From NCBI RefSeq assembly GCF_937425535.1, contig NZ_OW485601.1, positions 5,253,501 through 5,317,500 on the forward strand: DNA of 64,000 bases, read 5' to 3'. The notes under the pieces are model-generated. The model made no database searches. It saw nothing but the letters and a program-made list of their open reading frames with translations, and was not told the origin of the DNA. The position numbers and the translations under genes were made by a program. Positions 17,504 to 26,692 of this stretch are shown here, piece after piece. Every line of letters begins with the position of its first letter. Positions within the stretch are counted from its first letter, which is position 1. This stretch comes from Rhodovastum atsumiense (GTDB lineage: Bacteria; Pseudomonadota; Alphaproteobacteria; Acetobacterales; Acetobacteraceae).

Positions 17504-18403
17504 TCAGCAGGCGGCCCGCAGGGCGGCGATGAAGCTGTGCAGCAGGCGCGACCGCGGCACGCCGCGGCGGGTGAGCATCACCGCCGTGATCTCCGACGGC
17601 GGCAGGAAAGGGCGTTCGATCACCGATGCGGAGGCATGGAAGCGCGCACTGTAGGGATCGACGATCGCCGGCGCCACGTCGGCATTGGCCAGCACCGCGG
17701 CGGTGGAGCAGTAGCGGACCTCCACGCGGGGGTTGTAGCTGGCGAGGTCGCGTTCGAAGGCGGTGCGGATGATCTGGCCGATCCGCGAATCCGCCTCCAG
17801 CCCGATGAAGCCGGTCGCAGCCAGATCCTGTGCGCTGATCTCGGCCTTTTCCGCCAGGGCACTGCCCGTCGGTACCAGGCAAACCATGTGGGTGCGTGAC
17901 AGCACCTCGACATTGACCGCCGGATGCTGTTCCAGCGCCAGGGCAAGGCCGATATCGGCGCTGCCGTTCTGCACCGCCTCGATCACCTCGCCCAACCGGC
18001 GCACGTCGTAGGAAACCGAGACATCAGGGCGATGACGCAGCAATTCCCGCAGCGCCACCGGGGCGATGGTGTGACCAAGCGGCGGCGTACTGAGGATACG
18101 CAACCGGCCTGACACGCCCTGGCGGATCGCCTGGGCGCGCAGCGAGAAGTCGCGCATCAGGTTGAACATCGGCCGCACCTCCTCGTAGAGTTGCAGCGCT
18201 TCCTCGGTCGGGTGCAGGCGCCGGTGCAGGCGTTCGAACAGCGTGACCCCGATCTGCTTTTCCAACTGCCGGATGCCGATCGAAACGGCGGGCTGGGACA
18301 AGCCCAGCGATTCCGCCGCCTCGACCGTGCTGCCGTAGCGCATCATCGCGCCGAACATCTCCAGCAGACGGAACGGGACCTCGCCTTGTTCGTCGGCCAT
18401 CAT
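17504..18403 (-). CDS. LysR-family transcriptional regulator of the hydantoin cluster
   Basis: A 299-residue protein of standard LysR length. The N-terminal helix-turn-helix is plain (AAESLGLSQPAVSIGIRQLEKQ, in two parts, about 30-51), followed by the PBP2-type effector domain from about 95. It starts either at 18403 or at the next ATG. It lies 10 bases after the racemase stop on the same strand, so it may be co-transcribed with the catabolic genes. Control of the hydantoin genes is inferred from position. Confidence 0.88.
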   Translation of the reverse strand: MMADEQGEVPFRLLEMFGAMMRYGSTVEAAESLGLSQPAVSIGIRQLEKQIGVTLFERLHRRLHPTEEALQLYEEVRPMFNLMRDFSLRAQAIRQGVSGRLRILSTPPLGHTIAPVALRELLRHRPDVSVSYDVRRLGEVIEAVQNGSADIGLALALEQHPAVNVEVLSRTHMVCLVPTGSALAEKAEISAQDLAATGFIGLEADSRIGQIIRTAFERDLASYNPRVEVRYCSTAAVLANADVAPAIVDPYSARFHASASVIERPFLPPSEITAVMLTRRGVPRSRLLHSFIAALRAAC

Positions 18404-18413
18404 CCAACCGCCA

Positions 18414-19088
18414 TCATCCGGCTGTCAGCAGCAGCCCGAGCGCGGTGGCAACCGCGGCCTGGGTCGGGTCGATCACCGGCACGCCCAGCGCCTGTTCCAG
18501 CCGGGCGCGATGGCCGGACATGCCGGCACAGCCCAGCACCACCGCGCCGGCGCCGGCCGCCAGCAGCCTTTCGCCCGCCCGCAGCAACTGGCCGAAGCTT
18601 TCCTCGCCATGGCCGCTGTCGGCGACGGAGATCCCTTCCAGCGCCACCTCGGCGGCCAGGCGCTGCTCCACGCCCAGCCGGCGCAGCGTGCGCAGATGGC
18701 GCGGGATGGACAGCGGCGAGACCGCGATCACGCCGAAACTGTCAGCGAGCGACAGCGCCGCCAGCACCCCGGCATCCTGGATGCCCAGCACCGGCTGCTT
18801 CGTCAGGCTGCGGCCGAGATCGAGGCCGGGCTGGGAATAGCAGGCGATGACATAGGCGCCGCAATCGGGCCGCGCCGCGATCAGGTCGCCCACGCGCAAG
18901 GCGGATTCATCGACCTCGCGCTGCGTCACCACGCCGGTCGGGCCTTCGGTGATGGTGACGCATTCGATCGCCGGGCCGGCGGGGAAGCGGAACCCCGCCA
19001 GCGCGTCCGACAATCCTTGCGTGACGATTTCGGAACTGTTGGGATTGATCACCAGGATCGGCCCGGGCCGGCTCACGCCCTGGCTCAT
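18414..19088 (-). CDS. hyuE: Asp/Glu/hydantoin racemase
   Basis: A 224-residue protein from the ATG at 19088. It has the NPNSS start motif of hydantoin and Asp/Glu racemases (about 15-19) and the two catalytic cysteines, C83 in VIACYSQPG and C187 in LGCAGMSG. It should interconvert D- and L-5-substituted hydantoins so that a D-specific pathway can use both. The start overlaps the hydantoinase stop by 4 bases (ATGA). The symbol follows hydantoin-operon usage; allantoin racemase is the main alternative. Confidence 0.85.
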   Translation of the reverse strand: MSQGVSRPGPILVINPNSSEIVTQGLSDALAGFRFPAGPAIECVTITEGPTGVVTQREVDESALRVGDLIAARPDCGAYVIACYSQPGLDLGRSLTKQPVLGIQDAGVLAALSLADSFGVIAVSPLSIPRHLRTLRRLGVEQRLAAEVALEGISVADSGHGEESFGQLLRAGERLLAAGAGAVVLGCAGMSGHRARLEQALGVPVIDPTQAAVATALGLLLTAG

Positions 19089-20554
19089 GGGGCGATCTCC
19101 GCGCCGAAGTTGCGCGCAGGGTCCAGTTCCGGGGCACGGTAACCCGGCATGCCGGTCAGGTCCACGCGGCGGCGCGCGACGAAACGGCCCCGGCCCGGCT
19201 CGGCCCGCAATGCGCCCTGGTGGACCACGACGGCACCGCGGCTCAGCACCGTCTCCGGCCAGCCGGTGATCTCCATGCCCTCGAAGGGCGTGTAGTCCAT
19301 GTTGTCGTGCTGGTCGGCAAGCGTGGCCTTGCGGGTCTCGCGCGGGTTCCAGATGGCGATATCGGCGTCGAAGCCGGGCGCGATCGCGCCCTTGCGGTCG
19401 AGACCGAAGATGCGCGCGGCGTTGCTGGAGGAAAGCTGGACGAATTGCGGCAGGGTGATGCGGCCCTTGCTCACGCCCTCGCTGAACAGCCAGGGCAGGC
19501 GCATGCCGATGCCGGGCATGCCGTTGGCGATCTTCGGATAGGGGGCCTCGGTGCCGTTGGCGAACTTGCCGGTGGCGTCGAAGCGATAGGGCGCGTGGTC
19601 GGAGGACACGGAGGCGAATGTGCCGCTGGCGACGTGCCGCCACAGCGCTTCCTGCGTGGCGCTGTCGCGCACCGGCGGCGAGCACATGAACTTCGCCCCC
19701 TCCATGCCCGGCCGGTCGAGCGCCTCGCGGGTCAAGGCCAGGTACTGTGGGCAGGTTTCGCTGAACAGCTTCACCCCGCGCAGCCGCTCGCGCTGGATCA
19801 GCGTCGCGCCCTCGGCAGTGGAGCAATGCACCACGAACAGCGGCGCATCCACCAGCTTGGCCAGGGCGACGGCGCGGCCGATCGCTTCTTCTTCCGCCAG
19901 CGCCGGGCGGCTGATCGCATGGTAGCGCGGCTGGGTGAGTCCGGCGGCGGCCAGCCGGCGGTTCATCCATTTCACCATGTCGTTGTTCTCGGCATGCACC
20001 ATGGTGATGGCGCCGTTCTGCTTGGCCACCGTCATGATGTCGAGCATGCCGCCGTCGCCGATGTTCATGAGATCGTAGGTCATGAACACCTTGAACGAGG
20101 TGATGCCGCGGGCGAAGGCGCGGGGCAGCCCCACCTCCAGCACCTCGGGCGAGGGATCGGAGATGATCAGGTGGTAGGAATAGTCGATCACCGCGTTGCC
20201 TTCGGCGCGGCTGTCATAGGTGGCGATCACGTCGTCGATCGACTGGCCGCGATGCTGGGCGGCGAAGGGAACGAAGCAGCTATGCCCGCCGAAGGCCGCC
20301 GAGATCGAGCCCGAGCGGTAATCGTCGGCGGTCATGATCTTGCTGGAGCTTTCCTGGGCGATGTGGCAATGCGCCTCGATGCCGCCCGGCATCACCAGCT
20401 TGCCGCTGGCGTCGATGCGGGTTTCGCCGCCCGCGATGGTTTCGGCCACGGCGGCGATCCGGCCATCGGCGATGCCGATATCGGCACGGAACACCTCGCT
20501 TGCCGTCACCACGGTGCCGCCGTGGATGACCGTTTCGAACCCCTTGCCGCTCAT
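19085..20554 (-). CDS. D-hydantoinase/dihydropyrimidinase family amidohydrolase
   Basis: A 489-residue cyclic amidohydrolase of normal length, from the ATG at 20554. Metal ligands: H62 and H64 (EAHCH), the carboxylated lysine K155 (SFKVFMTY), H187 (VHAEN), a histidine in FVVHCST and the aspartate in SSDHAPY. The usual GxDxHxH start of the first metal motif has E in place of D. The enzyme should open 5-substituted hydantoins to N-carbamoyl amino acids in the cytoplasm. The next gene, 16 bases upstream, encodes the matching carbamoylase, which makes a hydantoin role more likely than pyrimidine breakdown. Confidence 0.88.
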   Translation of the reverse strand: MSGKGFETVIHGGTVVTASEVFRADIGIADGRIAAVAETIAGGETRIDASGKLVMPGGIEAHCHIAQESSSKIMTADDYRSGSISAAFGGHSCFVPFAAQHRGQSIDDVIATYDSRAEGNAVIDYSYHLIISDPSPEVLEVGLPRAFARGITSFKVFMTYDLMNIGDGGMLDIMTVAKQNGAITMVHAENNDMVKWMNRRLAAAGLTQPRYHAISRPALAEEEAIGRAVALAKLVDAPLFVVHCSTAEGATLIQRERLRGVKLFSETCPQYLALTREALDRPGMEGAKFMCSPPVRDSATQEALWRHVASGTFASVSSDHAPYRFDATGKFANGTEAPYPKIANGMPGIGMRLPWLFSEGVSKGRITLPQFVQLSSSNAARIFGLDRKGAIAPGFDADIAIWNPRETRKATLADQHDNMDYTPFEGMEITGWPETVLSRGAVVVHQGALRAEPGRGRFVARRRVDLTGMPGYRAPELDPARNFGAEIAP

Positions 20555-20570
20555 CGCCAGTCCCCCTCTG

Positions 20571-21497
20571 TCAGACGTCCACCACCGCACCGGTCTGCGC
20601 CGTGATCCGGCCGTAATGCTCGATACGCCGATGCTCGGCGAAGTTGAAGATGGTGGTCTTGCCGAAGGCGCATTTGGCGAAATCGCATTCGGCCAGGATG
20701 ATCTCGTCGCCCTCGCCGGCGGCGCGGGCCAGCACGAACCCGTTCGGATCGACGATGATCGAGCCACCCATCAGCGGATACCCGTCTTCCACCCCGGCCT
20801 TGGCCACGCCCACCACATAGGTGGCGTTCTGGTAGGCGCCGGATGTCATGACTAATTCCGAATGATACAGCCGTTCCTCGCGGCCCTCGGATTTCATGTG
20901 GCCGTTCACCGAGGGGGTGTTGTAGCCGATCGTGACCAGTTCCACGCCCTGCAGCCCCAGGCAGCGATAGGTCTCCGGCCAGCGGCGGTCGTTGCAGATC
21001 GCCATGCCCATCACCACACCCTCGTTGCGCCAGACATTGAAGCCCAGGTCGCCCGGCTCGAAATAGCGCTTCTCCAGGTGCTGCTGGCCGCGGGTGGGCT
21101 GGTATTCGACATGGCCGGGCAGATGCACCTTGCGGTACTTGCCGATGATCTCGCCGGCCCGGTTGGTCAGGATCGAGCTGTTGAAATGGCGCCCCTCCGG
21201 CGTCAGCTCGGCATAGCCGAAGCTGATGGCCACACCCAGTTCGCCGGCGCGGCGGAACAGCGGCAGGGTGGCCGGGTTCGGCATCTCGCGCTCGAACCAG
21301 GCATCCACCTCGGCCTGGTCGGTCATGTACCAGCGCGGAAAGAAGGTGGTCAGCGCCAGTTCCGGATAGACCAGCATCTGCACGCCCTGCGCCGCCGCCT
21401 GTTCCAGCAGGGCGATCATGCGCGCCACCACCAGCTCACGGCTGTCGGCCTTCTGGATCGGGCCCATCTGGGCGCCGCCAACCACGAGTTTGGTCAT
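20571..21497 (-). CDS. hyuC: N-carbamoyl-D-amino-acid amidohydrolase (nitrilase superfamily)
   Basis: A 308-residue protein, close in sequence and length to the Agrobacterium D-carbamoylase: shared blocks include PELALTTFFPRW, GKYRKVHLPGH, LEKRYFEPGDLGF and ICNDRRWPE. The catalytic triad is E46, K123 and C168. It cleaves N-carbamoyl-D-amino acids to D-amino acid, CO2 and ammonia. The gene lies between the permease gene (35-base gap) and the hydantoinase gene. The identification is made from remembered family sequence, not from a search, but the shared blocks are long. Confidence 0.92.
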   Translation of the reverse strand: MTKLVVGGAQMGPIQKADSRELVVARMIALLEQAAAQGVQMLVYPELALTTFFPRWYMTDQAEVDAWFEREMPNPATLPLFRRAGELGVAISFGYAELTPEGRHFNSSILTNRAGEIIGKYRKVHLPGHVEYQPTRGQQHLEKRYFEPGDLGFNVWRNEGVVMGMAICNDRRWPETYRCLGLQGVELVTIGYNTPSVNGHMKSEGREERLYHSELVMTSGAYQNATYVVGVAKAGVEDGYPLMGGSIIVDPNGFVLARAAGEGDEIILAECDFAKCAFGKTTIFNFAEHRRIEHYGRITAQTGAVVDV

Positions 21498-21532
21498 CAG
21501 CGGTTTCCTTTTCGTCGCAATGGGCGCAGGGC

Positions 21533-22198
21533 TCAGATGGCGAGCCGGCGCTGGAAGCGGGAGACGAGGCGGACCATCGGCCACAGGATGGCCAGGTAGA
21601 TCAGCGCCGCGAGCACGAGCGAGGAGGCGTTGTAGGTGACGGACCGCACCATGTTGGCCGAATAGGCCAGCTCGTGCAGCGACACCACGGAGGCCAGCGA
21701 AGTAGCCTTGACCACCTCGACGGTGTTGGACAGCAGGTCGGGCAGCACGTTGCGCACCGCCTGCGGCAGCACGACGTACAGCAGGGTCTGGGTCTGGCCG
21801 AGGCCGGTGGCGCGCGCCGCCTCCCACTGGCCCTTCGGCACGGACTGGATGCCGGCGCGGTAGATCTCGCCGTAATAGGCGCTGTTGTTGAGGAAGAAGG
21901 CCACCACCACGGCGGCGAACGGATCGAGCCTGATGCCGGCGAAGGGCAGGCCGGAATAGACGAAGATCAGCAGCACCAGCGGCGGCAAGGCACGGAAGAT
22001 GTCCACGTACAGCCCGATCGGCCGGCGCAGCCAGGGGCGCGGGCTGAGCGAGGCCAGCGCCACCAACGGCCCGCCGAGCAGACCCAGCGTCACCACGACA
22101 AGGCTGATCTCGCCCGTGACCAGCAGGCCCCGCAGCAGCAGCGGCAGCGCCTGCTGCATGATCTCCCAATTGAGGAACTGGTCGAGCACGAGGTCCAT
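21533..22198 (-). CDS. Polar amino-acid ABC transporter permease (second)
   Basis: A 221-residue HisM/GlnP-type permease from the ATG at 22198, whose first base is also the last base of the upstream permease stop. About five hydrophobic segments are visible and the EAA loop is recognisable (EAARATGLGQTQTLLYVVLPQA, near 125-146). It should pair with the other permease and the ATPase in the inner membrane. Confidence 0.9.
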   Translation of the reverse strand: MDLVLDQFLNWEIMQQALPLLLRGLLVTGEISLVVVTLGLLGGPLVALASLSPRPWLRRPIGLYVDIFRALPPLVLLIFVYSGLPFAGIRLDPFAAVVVAFFLNNSAYYGEIYRAGIQSVPKGQWEAARATGLGQTQTLLYVVLPQAVRNVLPDLLSNTVEVVKATSLASVVSLHELAYSANMVRSVTYNASSLVLAALIYLAILWPMVRLVSRFQRRLAI

Positions 22199-22893
22199 CA
22201 CGCCTCCTTCCGGCCGGCGCCGGGGGCGAGCCGCCGTTCCACCGCGCGCACCAGCGCGACGAAGGGCAGGAACACCACCAGATAGGCGATGGCGGCGAGG
22301 GTCAGCGGCGTGGCGCTGCCGGAGAAGCTCTGCGCCGTGGTGGCGGCGCTGAGGGTTTCCGACACGCCGATCACCGAGCCCAGCGCGGTCATCTTGGTGA
22401 TGGTCAGCATGCGGTTGACCAGCGGCGGGGTGGCCAGGCGCAGCGCCTGCGGGATCGCGACATAGGCCAGCGTGCCGCCGAAGCCCAGTCCAGTGGCCAG
22501 CCCCGCTTCCCACTGGCCCTTGTCGATCGCGGTCAGCGCTGCCCAGAACACTTCCTCGGCCACGGCGGCCAGCACCAGCGACAGCACCAGGAACAGCACC
22601 GCCAGGGCGGACAGCCGGATCTCGACCGCCGGCAGGCCGAAATACAGCAGCAGCATCAGGATCAGCGGCGGCAGGGCACGGAAGATGTCGGCGAAGCCGA
22701 TGATCGCCCAGGACAGCACCCGCAGCCGCAGCGCGCGCAGGCAGGCCAGCACCAGACCGGACAGGATGCCGGTGACGATCACGCCGAGTCCCACCTCGAT
22801 CGTGACCAGCGTGCCCTGCAGGATGGCAGGCAGGTATTTCGCCATCACCGCAGCATCGAAGAACGTGCCCAGGAAGTGGTCGAGCCCGCCCAT
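22198..22893 (-). CDS. Polar amino-acid ABC transporter permease (first)
   Basis: A 231-residue HisQ/GlnP-type permease with the EAA loop at about 127-148 (EAGLATGLGFGGTLAYVAIPQA). The sequence diverges clearly from its partner permease, so the channel is a heterodimer. It lies 3 bases after the ATPase stop. Substrate is inferred from the operon: hydantoins, N-carbamoyl amino acids or D-amino acids. Confidence 0.9.
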   Translation of the reverse strand: MGGLDHFLGTFFDAAVMAKYLPAILQGTLVTIEVGLGVIVTGILSGLVLACLRALRLRVLSWAIIGFADIFRALPPLILMLLLYFGLPAVEIRLSALAVLFLVLSLVLAAVAEEVFWAALTAIDKGQWEAGLATGLGFGGTLAYVAIPQALRLATPPLVNRMLTITKMTALGSVIGVSETLSAATTAQSFSGSATPLTLAAIAYLVVFLPFVALVRAVERRLAPGAGRKEA

Positions 22894-22896
22894 GGC

Positions 22897-23640
22897 CTAC
22901 CTCGCCACGCGCGCGAGGAAGGCGCGGGTGCGCTCGGCCTGCGGCGCGCCGAAGATCTGTTCCGGCGGGCCTTCCTCCACCACCACGCCCTGGTCCATGA
23001 ACACCACGCGGTCGGCGGCCTCGCGGGCGAAGCCCATCTCGTGGCTGACCACCAGCATGGTCAGCCCCTTTTCCTTCAACTGCTTCATCACCTTCAGGAC
23101 CGATCCCACCAGTTCGGGATCGAGCGCCGAGGTCGGTTCGTCGAACAGCACCACCTTGGGATCGAGCGCCAGGGCGCGCGCGATCGCCACGCGCTGCTGC
23201 TGGCCGCCGGACAGCTCGGCCGGCATGGCGGTGGCGCGGTGCGCCAGTCCTACCTGATCCAGCATCTCCATCGCCTTGGCCTCGGCTTCCGCCCGGCCGC
23301 GCCCCAGCGCCTTGCGTTGCGCCAGCGTGACGTTGCCCATCACCGATAGGTGCGGATACAGATGGAACCCCTGGAACACCATGCCTACTTGCAGACGCAT
23401 GCGGTTCAGATCCCGCGTGCTGCCGTGCATGATGTTGCGGTTGTCCACCAGGATGTCGCCGGCGCTGGGTTCTTCCAGCCGGTTGCAGCAGCGCAGCATG
23501 GTGCTCTTGCCCGAACCCGAGGGGCCGATGACGAACACCAGCTCCCCGGTTTCGACGCGCAGGTCGATCCCGCGCAGGACCTGGCGTTCGCCGAAGCGCT
23601 TTTCCAGGCCGACGATTTCCAGCATGGGCCGGCGGATCAT
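22897..23640 (-). CDS. Polar amino-acid ABC transporter ATPase
   Basis: A 247-residue GlnQ/HisP-type ATPase from the ATG at 23640; a longer frame to 23718 adds residues not typical of the family. Walker A GPSGSGKS, the signature LSGGQQQR, Walker [14 protein letters not shown] and the switch histidine in VVSHEMGF are all intact. It powers the two permeases encoded downstream. Confidence 0.93.
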   Translation of the reverse strand: MIRRPMLEIVGLEKRFGERQVLRGIDLRVETGELVFVIGPSGSGKSTMLRCCNRLEEPSAGDILVDNRNIMHGSTRDLNRMRLQVGMVFQGFHLYPHLSVMGNVTLAQRKALGRGRAEAEAKAMEMLDQVGLAHRATAMPAELSGGQQQRVAIARALALDPKVVLFDEPTSALDPELVGSVLKVMKQLKEKGLTMLVVSHEMGFAREAADRVVFMDQGVVVEEGPPEQIFGAPQAERTRAFLARVAR

Positions 23641-23674
23641 CGTCGGCTTCTCCCGGCGCGGGACCGCGTCATGG

Positions 23675-24535
23675 TCAGTGCAGGTCGGTGCAGGAAGGCT
23701 TGTGCTCATCCGCGACATAGCCGGCGAAGCCGGGCACGCCGTAGCCCTTCACCGGGGTGACGATGGTCTGGCCCGGCTCGGGGGTGATGCCGAACCATTT
23801 CTGCGACAGTTTCGCCATCGAGCCATCGATCTTCAGGCACTCGATGGCGCGGTCCACCAGGTTGCGAGTGGTGGTGTCGTCCTTGCGGAACGCCAGGCTC
23901 CAGACCTGACCGCTCGGCACCGCGAAGGACAGCTTCAGCGCCGGGTTCTTCTTCACCGCCCAGGCGACCACGGTGACGCCGGCGAAATTCACGTCGGCCC
24001 GGCCGGCGAGCACGGCGGCCACGGCGTCGGAATTGGTGCCGTAGCTTTCCACCGTCCAGCCATATTCGGCGGCGTGCTCACGGGCGAAGGCGTCGTAGTT
24101 CGAGCCCTTGTTGACCGCGATCACCTTGCCCTTGAGATCGGCGAAGGTTTTGTAGTCGGGCGCGCTCTTGCGGGCGAGGAAGCGGAAATCCGCATCCATG
24201 AAACCTTCGCTGAACAGCAGGTTGGCGGCACGTTCCGGGTTCACCGTGACCGGGGCGGCGAGGAAGTCATAGGTGCCGGCCTGCAGGGCCGGGATCAGCC
24301 CGGAGAATTCCGCGGCGGTGATGGTGATCTTGCGGCCGAGCCGCTCGGCGATCAGGTTCGCGAGGTCCACGTTGAAGCCCTCAATGCCGCCGCTGAGCGT
24401 GGGCATGGCGTGCGGGGCGAAGGTGCCATCCAGCGCCGTCTTCAGATCTGGCCCGGCCGCGCGCGCCGCGATCGGGGGAAGGGCGAGGGCGGAGAGCAGC
24501 AAGGCGGTCGAAAGGCGCCGGAAAGTGGGGATCAC
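23675..24535 (-). CDS. ABC transporter periplasmic solute-binding protein
   Basis: A 286-residue family-3 solute-binding protein. The start is a GTG at 24535: AAAGGAG stands about 6 bases upstream and the signal peptide follows at once ([22 protein letters not shown]). The mature protein has the [15 protein letters not shown] segment of amino-acid binders. It is the first gene of the transport and hydantoin operon, downstream of an AT-rich, dyad-rich regulatory region. The ligand is not predictable from sequence alone. Confidence 0.88.
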   Translation of the reverse strand: MIPTFRRLSTALLLSALALPPIAARAAGPDLKTALDGTFAPHAMPTLSGGIEGFNVDLANLIAERLGRKITITAAEFSGLIPALQAGTYDFLAAPVTVNPERAANLLFSEGFMDADFRFLARKSAPDYKTFADLKGKVIAVNKGSNYDAFAREHAAEYGWTVESYGTNSDAVAAVLAGRADVNFAGVTVVAWAVKKNPALKLSFAVPSGQVWSLAFRKDDTTTRNLVDRAIECLKIDGSMAKLSQKWFGITPEPGQTIVTPVKGYGVPGFAGYVADEHKPSCTDLH

Positions 24536-24610
24536 ACCAGTCTCCTTTGACGGGAACCACAGCGTCGCGGTGATGGGTTGCGGCAGCGTTGTGCCGGCGT
24601 TGTGATCTTT

Positions 24611-24690
24611 CCGGGATTCCCGGAGCGTCGCAATATAATTCGGATAAATAAGAAAATTAGAATTATACGGATTGGTTATTCCAAATGATA
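24611..24690. promoter_or_regulatory. Dyad-rich intergenic region between the two hydantoin transcription units
   Basis: This AT-rich section contains three dyads: CCGGGATTCCCGG (24611-24623), TATAATTC/GAATTATA (24634-24641 and 24660-24667, 18 bases apart) and TTGG/CCAA (24672-24675 and 24681-24684). LysR regulators often bind spaced dyads of this kind between divergent genes. It is the best candidate operator for the LysR protein encoded at 17.5-18.4 kb, and holds the promoters of both units. Confidence 0.45.
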
Positions 24691-24872
24691 CAATTTCTCC
24701 TGGCGAAACCTGAAAAGCCGGCCTGGGCACTGGATTTCCGTCGTACCCCCGCCCGTATTTAATCCTTATACGGAACGACAGTGCCCCCTTGCCCAAAACC
24801 GCCGCGCGCCCGAACCTGCCGGCCTTGCCGACGCGGTCCAGGGTCCGCGCCGTACCGCTTTGGAGCGTGACC

Positions 24873-25727
24873 ATGACGCGTATCGTCCATCTCAATGGAC
24901 AATGGCTGCCCGAGACCGAAGCCCGCATCTCCATCTTCGACCGCGGCTTCCTGTTCGCCGATGCCATCTACGAAGTGACCGCGGTGATCGGCGGGAAGCT
25001 GGTCGATTACGCCGCCCATGCCGCCCGGCTGAAGCGCTCGCTGCACGAGATCGGCCTCGGCCTGCCTTGCGCCGAGGAACAGATGCTGGCGCTGCACCGC
25101 GAGATCGTGGTGCGGAACGATCTGAAAGAGGGGCTGATCTACCTGCAGATCTCGCGCGGCGCGGAGGACCGGGACTTCATCTATCACGACGGGCTGGCGC
25201 CGACCTTCGTGATGTTCACCCAGGCGCGCAACGTGCTGGGCAATCCGCGCATCGAGCGCGGCCTCAAGGTGGTCACCGCCCCCGATCGCCGCTGGAGCCG
25301 GCGCGACATCAAGACCACGCAATTGCTGTATCCGTCGCTGGTCAAGACCGCGGCGCACGGGCAGGGCGCGGACGACGTGTTCCTGGTCGAGGACGGGCTG
25401 ATCACCGAAGCGAGCGGCGCCAACGTCCATATCATCGACCGCAGCGGCACCTTGATCACCCGCGCGCTGAGCCAGGCTATCCTGCCCGGCATCACCCGCG
25501 CCTCGGTGCTGGAGATCGCCCGCGCCGGCGGCATCCCCGTCGAGGAACGCGGCTTCTCGGTGGCGGAGGCGCAGGCGGCGGCGGAATGCTTCCTGTCCTC
25601 GGCCACCAGTTTCGTCATGCCCGTGGTCGAGATCGACGGGCAGCCGATCAGCGACGGCGCGCCCGGCCCGCTGACACGGCGCCTGCGCGCGCTTTACCTT
25701 GAAGACCGCCTCGCCGCCGCCATCTGA
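24873..25727 (+). CDS. D-amino-acid aminotransferase (class IV, PLP)
   Basis: A 284-residue class-IV aminotransferase from the ATG at 24873. The PLP lysine lies in RDIKTTQLL near residue 148, and the family motif EASGANVHII follows near 180. The RGFLFADAIYEV block near the start is typical of D-alanine/D-amino-acid aminotransferases; a branched-chain enzyme or aminodeoxychorismate lyase is less likely. Next to a D-carbamoylase it would convert the D-amino acid product to its 2-oxo acid. First gene of the divergent unit; the aldolase-family gene follows after 22 bases. Confidence 0.82.
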   Translation: MTRIVHLNGQWLPETEARISIFDRGFLFADAIYEVTAVIGGKLVDYAAHAARLKRSLHEIGLGLPCAEEQMLALHREIVVRNDLKEGLIYLQISRGAEDRDFIYHDGLAPTFVMFTQARNVLGNPRIERGLKVVTAPDRRWSRRDIKTTQLLYPSLVKTAAHGQGADDVFLVEDGLITEASGANVHIIDRSGTLITRALSQAILPGITRASVLEIARAGGIPVEERGFSVAEAQAAAECFLSSATSFVMPVVEIDGQPISDGAPGPLTRRLRALYLEDRLAAAI

Positions 25728-25749
25728 GCGCCTTCCCGGGAGATCCACC

Positions 25750-26676
25750 ATGGCCCTGATCCACCGCAACACCAGCGGCGTCTACATCATCGCCGCCACC
25801 CCCTTCACCGAAACCGGCGCGGTCGATGTCGCCGGCATCGATTCCCTGGTCGATTTCTACGCCGCCAGGGGCGTCACCGGTATGACCGTGCTCGGCATCA
25901 TGGGCGAGGCGGACAAGCTGACCGCGGAGGAACGGCGCGCCGTGCTCGACCGCTTCCTCGCGCGGGCCGGCGCGATGCCGGTGATCGTCGGCATCTCTGA
26001 TTCCGGCATGGCCAATCTGGCGGATTTCGGTAAATACGCCATGGACCGCGGCGCGGCCGGCGTCATGGTCGCGCCCAATCGCGGCGTGCCGCGCGAGGAC
26101 CGGGTCATCGGCTATTTCGCCGAGGTCTGCCGGGCGCTCGGGCCGGATGTGCCGGTGGTCTACCAGGACTACCCGCAGACCACCGGCGTGCCGGTCTCGG
26201 TGCGCACGATCCTGGAAATCGCCGACGCCAACCCCCAGATCGTGATGCTGAAGCACGAGGACAGCCCCGGCCTCGCCAAGATCACCGCCATCCGCGCCGC
26301 CGAGGCCAAAGGCGGACGCGAGCGGCTGTCGATCCTGGTCGGCAATGGCGGGCTGCATCTGCCGCAGGAGTTGCAGCGCGGCGTGGACGGCGCCATGACC
26401 GGCTTCGCCTATCCGGAAGCGCTGGTCGATGTGGTGCGTCTGCACCAGTCCGGCGCGGTCGACCGGGCCGAGGACGTGTTCGACGCCTATCTGCCGATCC
26501 TGCGCCATGAACAGCAACCGGGCATCGGGCTGGCGCTGCGCAAGATGATCCTGCACCGGCGCGGCGCCATTCCCTGCCCGGCGGTGCGCGCCCCCGGCCC
26601 GCTGCTGTCGCCCACCGATCTGGCCGAACTGGAACGGCTGATGGCGCGCACCGCCGCCCGCGTCGCGTCCCTTTAA
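25750..26676 (+). CDS. Dihydrodipicolinate synthase-family lyase
   Basis: A 308-residue TIM-barrel protein of the DapA/NanA superfamily from the ATG at 25750. The Schiff-base lysine is K168 in MLKHEDSPG, the tyrosine is in VYQDYPQT (138 or 141) and GIMGEADKL replaces the usual GTTGE loop (GEADKLT), so this is not a lysine-pathway DapA. Members like this act on 2-oxo acids. It may split or process the 2-oxo acid made by the aminotransferase before it. The exact reaction is unknown. Confidence 0.82.
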   Translation: MALIHRNTSGVYIIAATPFTETGAVDVAGIDSLVDFYAARGVTGMTVLGIMGEADKLTAEERRAVLDRFLARAGAMPVIVGISDSGMANLADFGKYAMDRGAAGVMVAPNRGVPREDRVIGYFAEVCRALGPDVPVVYQDYPQTTGVPVSVRTILEIADANPQIVMLKHEDSPGLAKITAIRAAEAKGGRERLSILVGNGGLHLPQELQRGVDGAMTGFAYPEALVDVVRLHQSGAVDRAEDVFDAYLPILRHEQQPGIGLALRKMILHRRGAIPCPAVRAPGPLLSPTDLAELERLMARTAARVASL

Positions 26677-26692
26677 GCCACAGGAGGTTTCC

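Noticed and set aside
25750..26676. Lysine-pathway dapA
   Set aside because: The active-site loop and tyrosine motif differ from DapA, and the gene lies in a catabolic unit.
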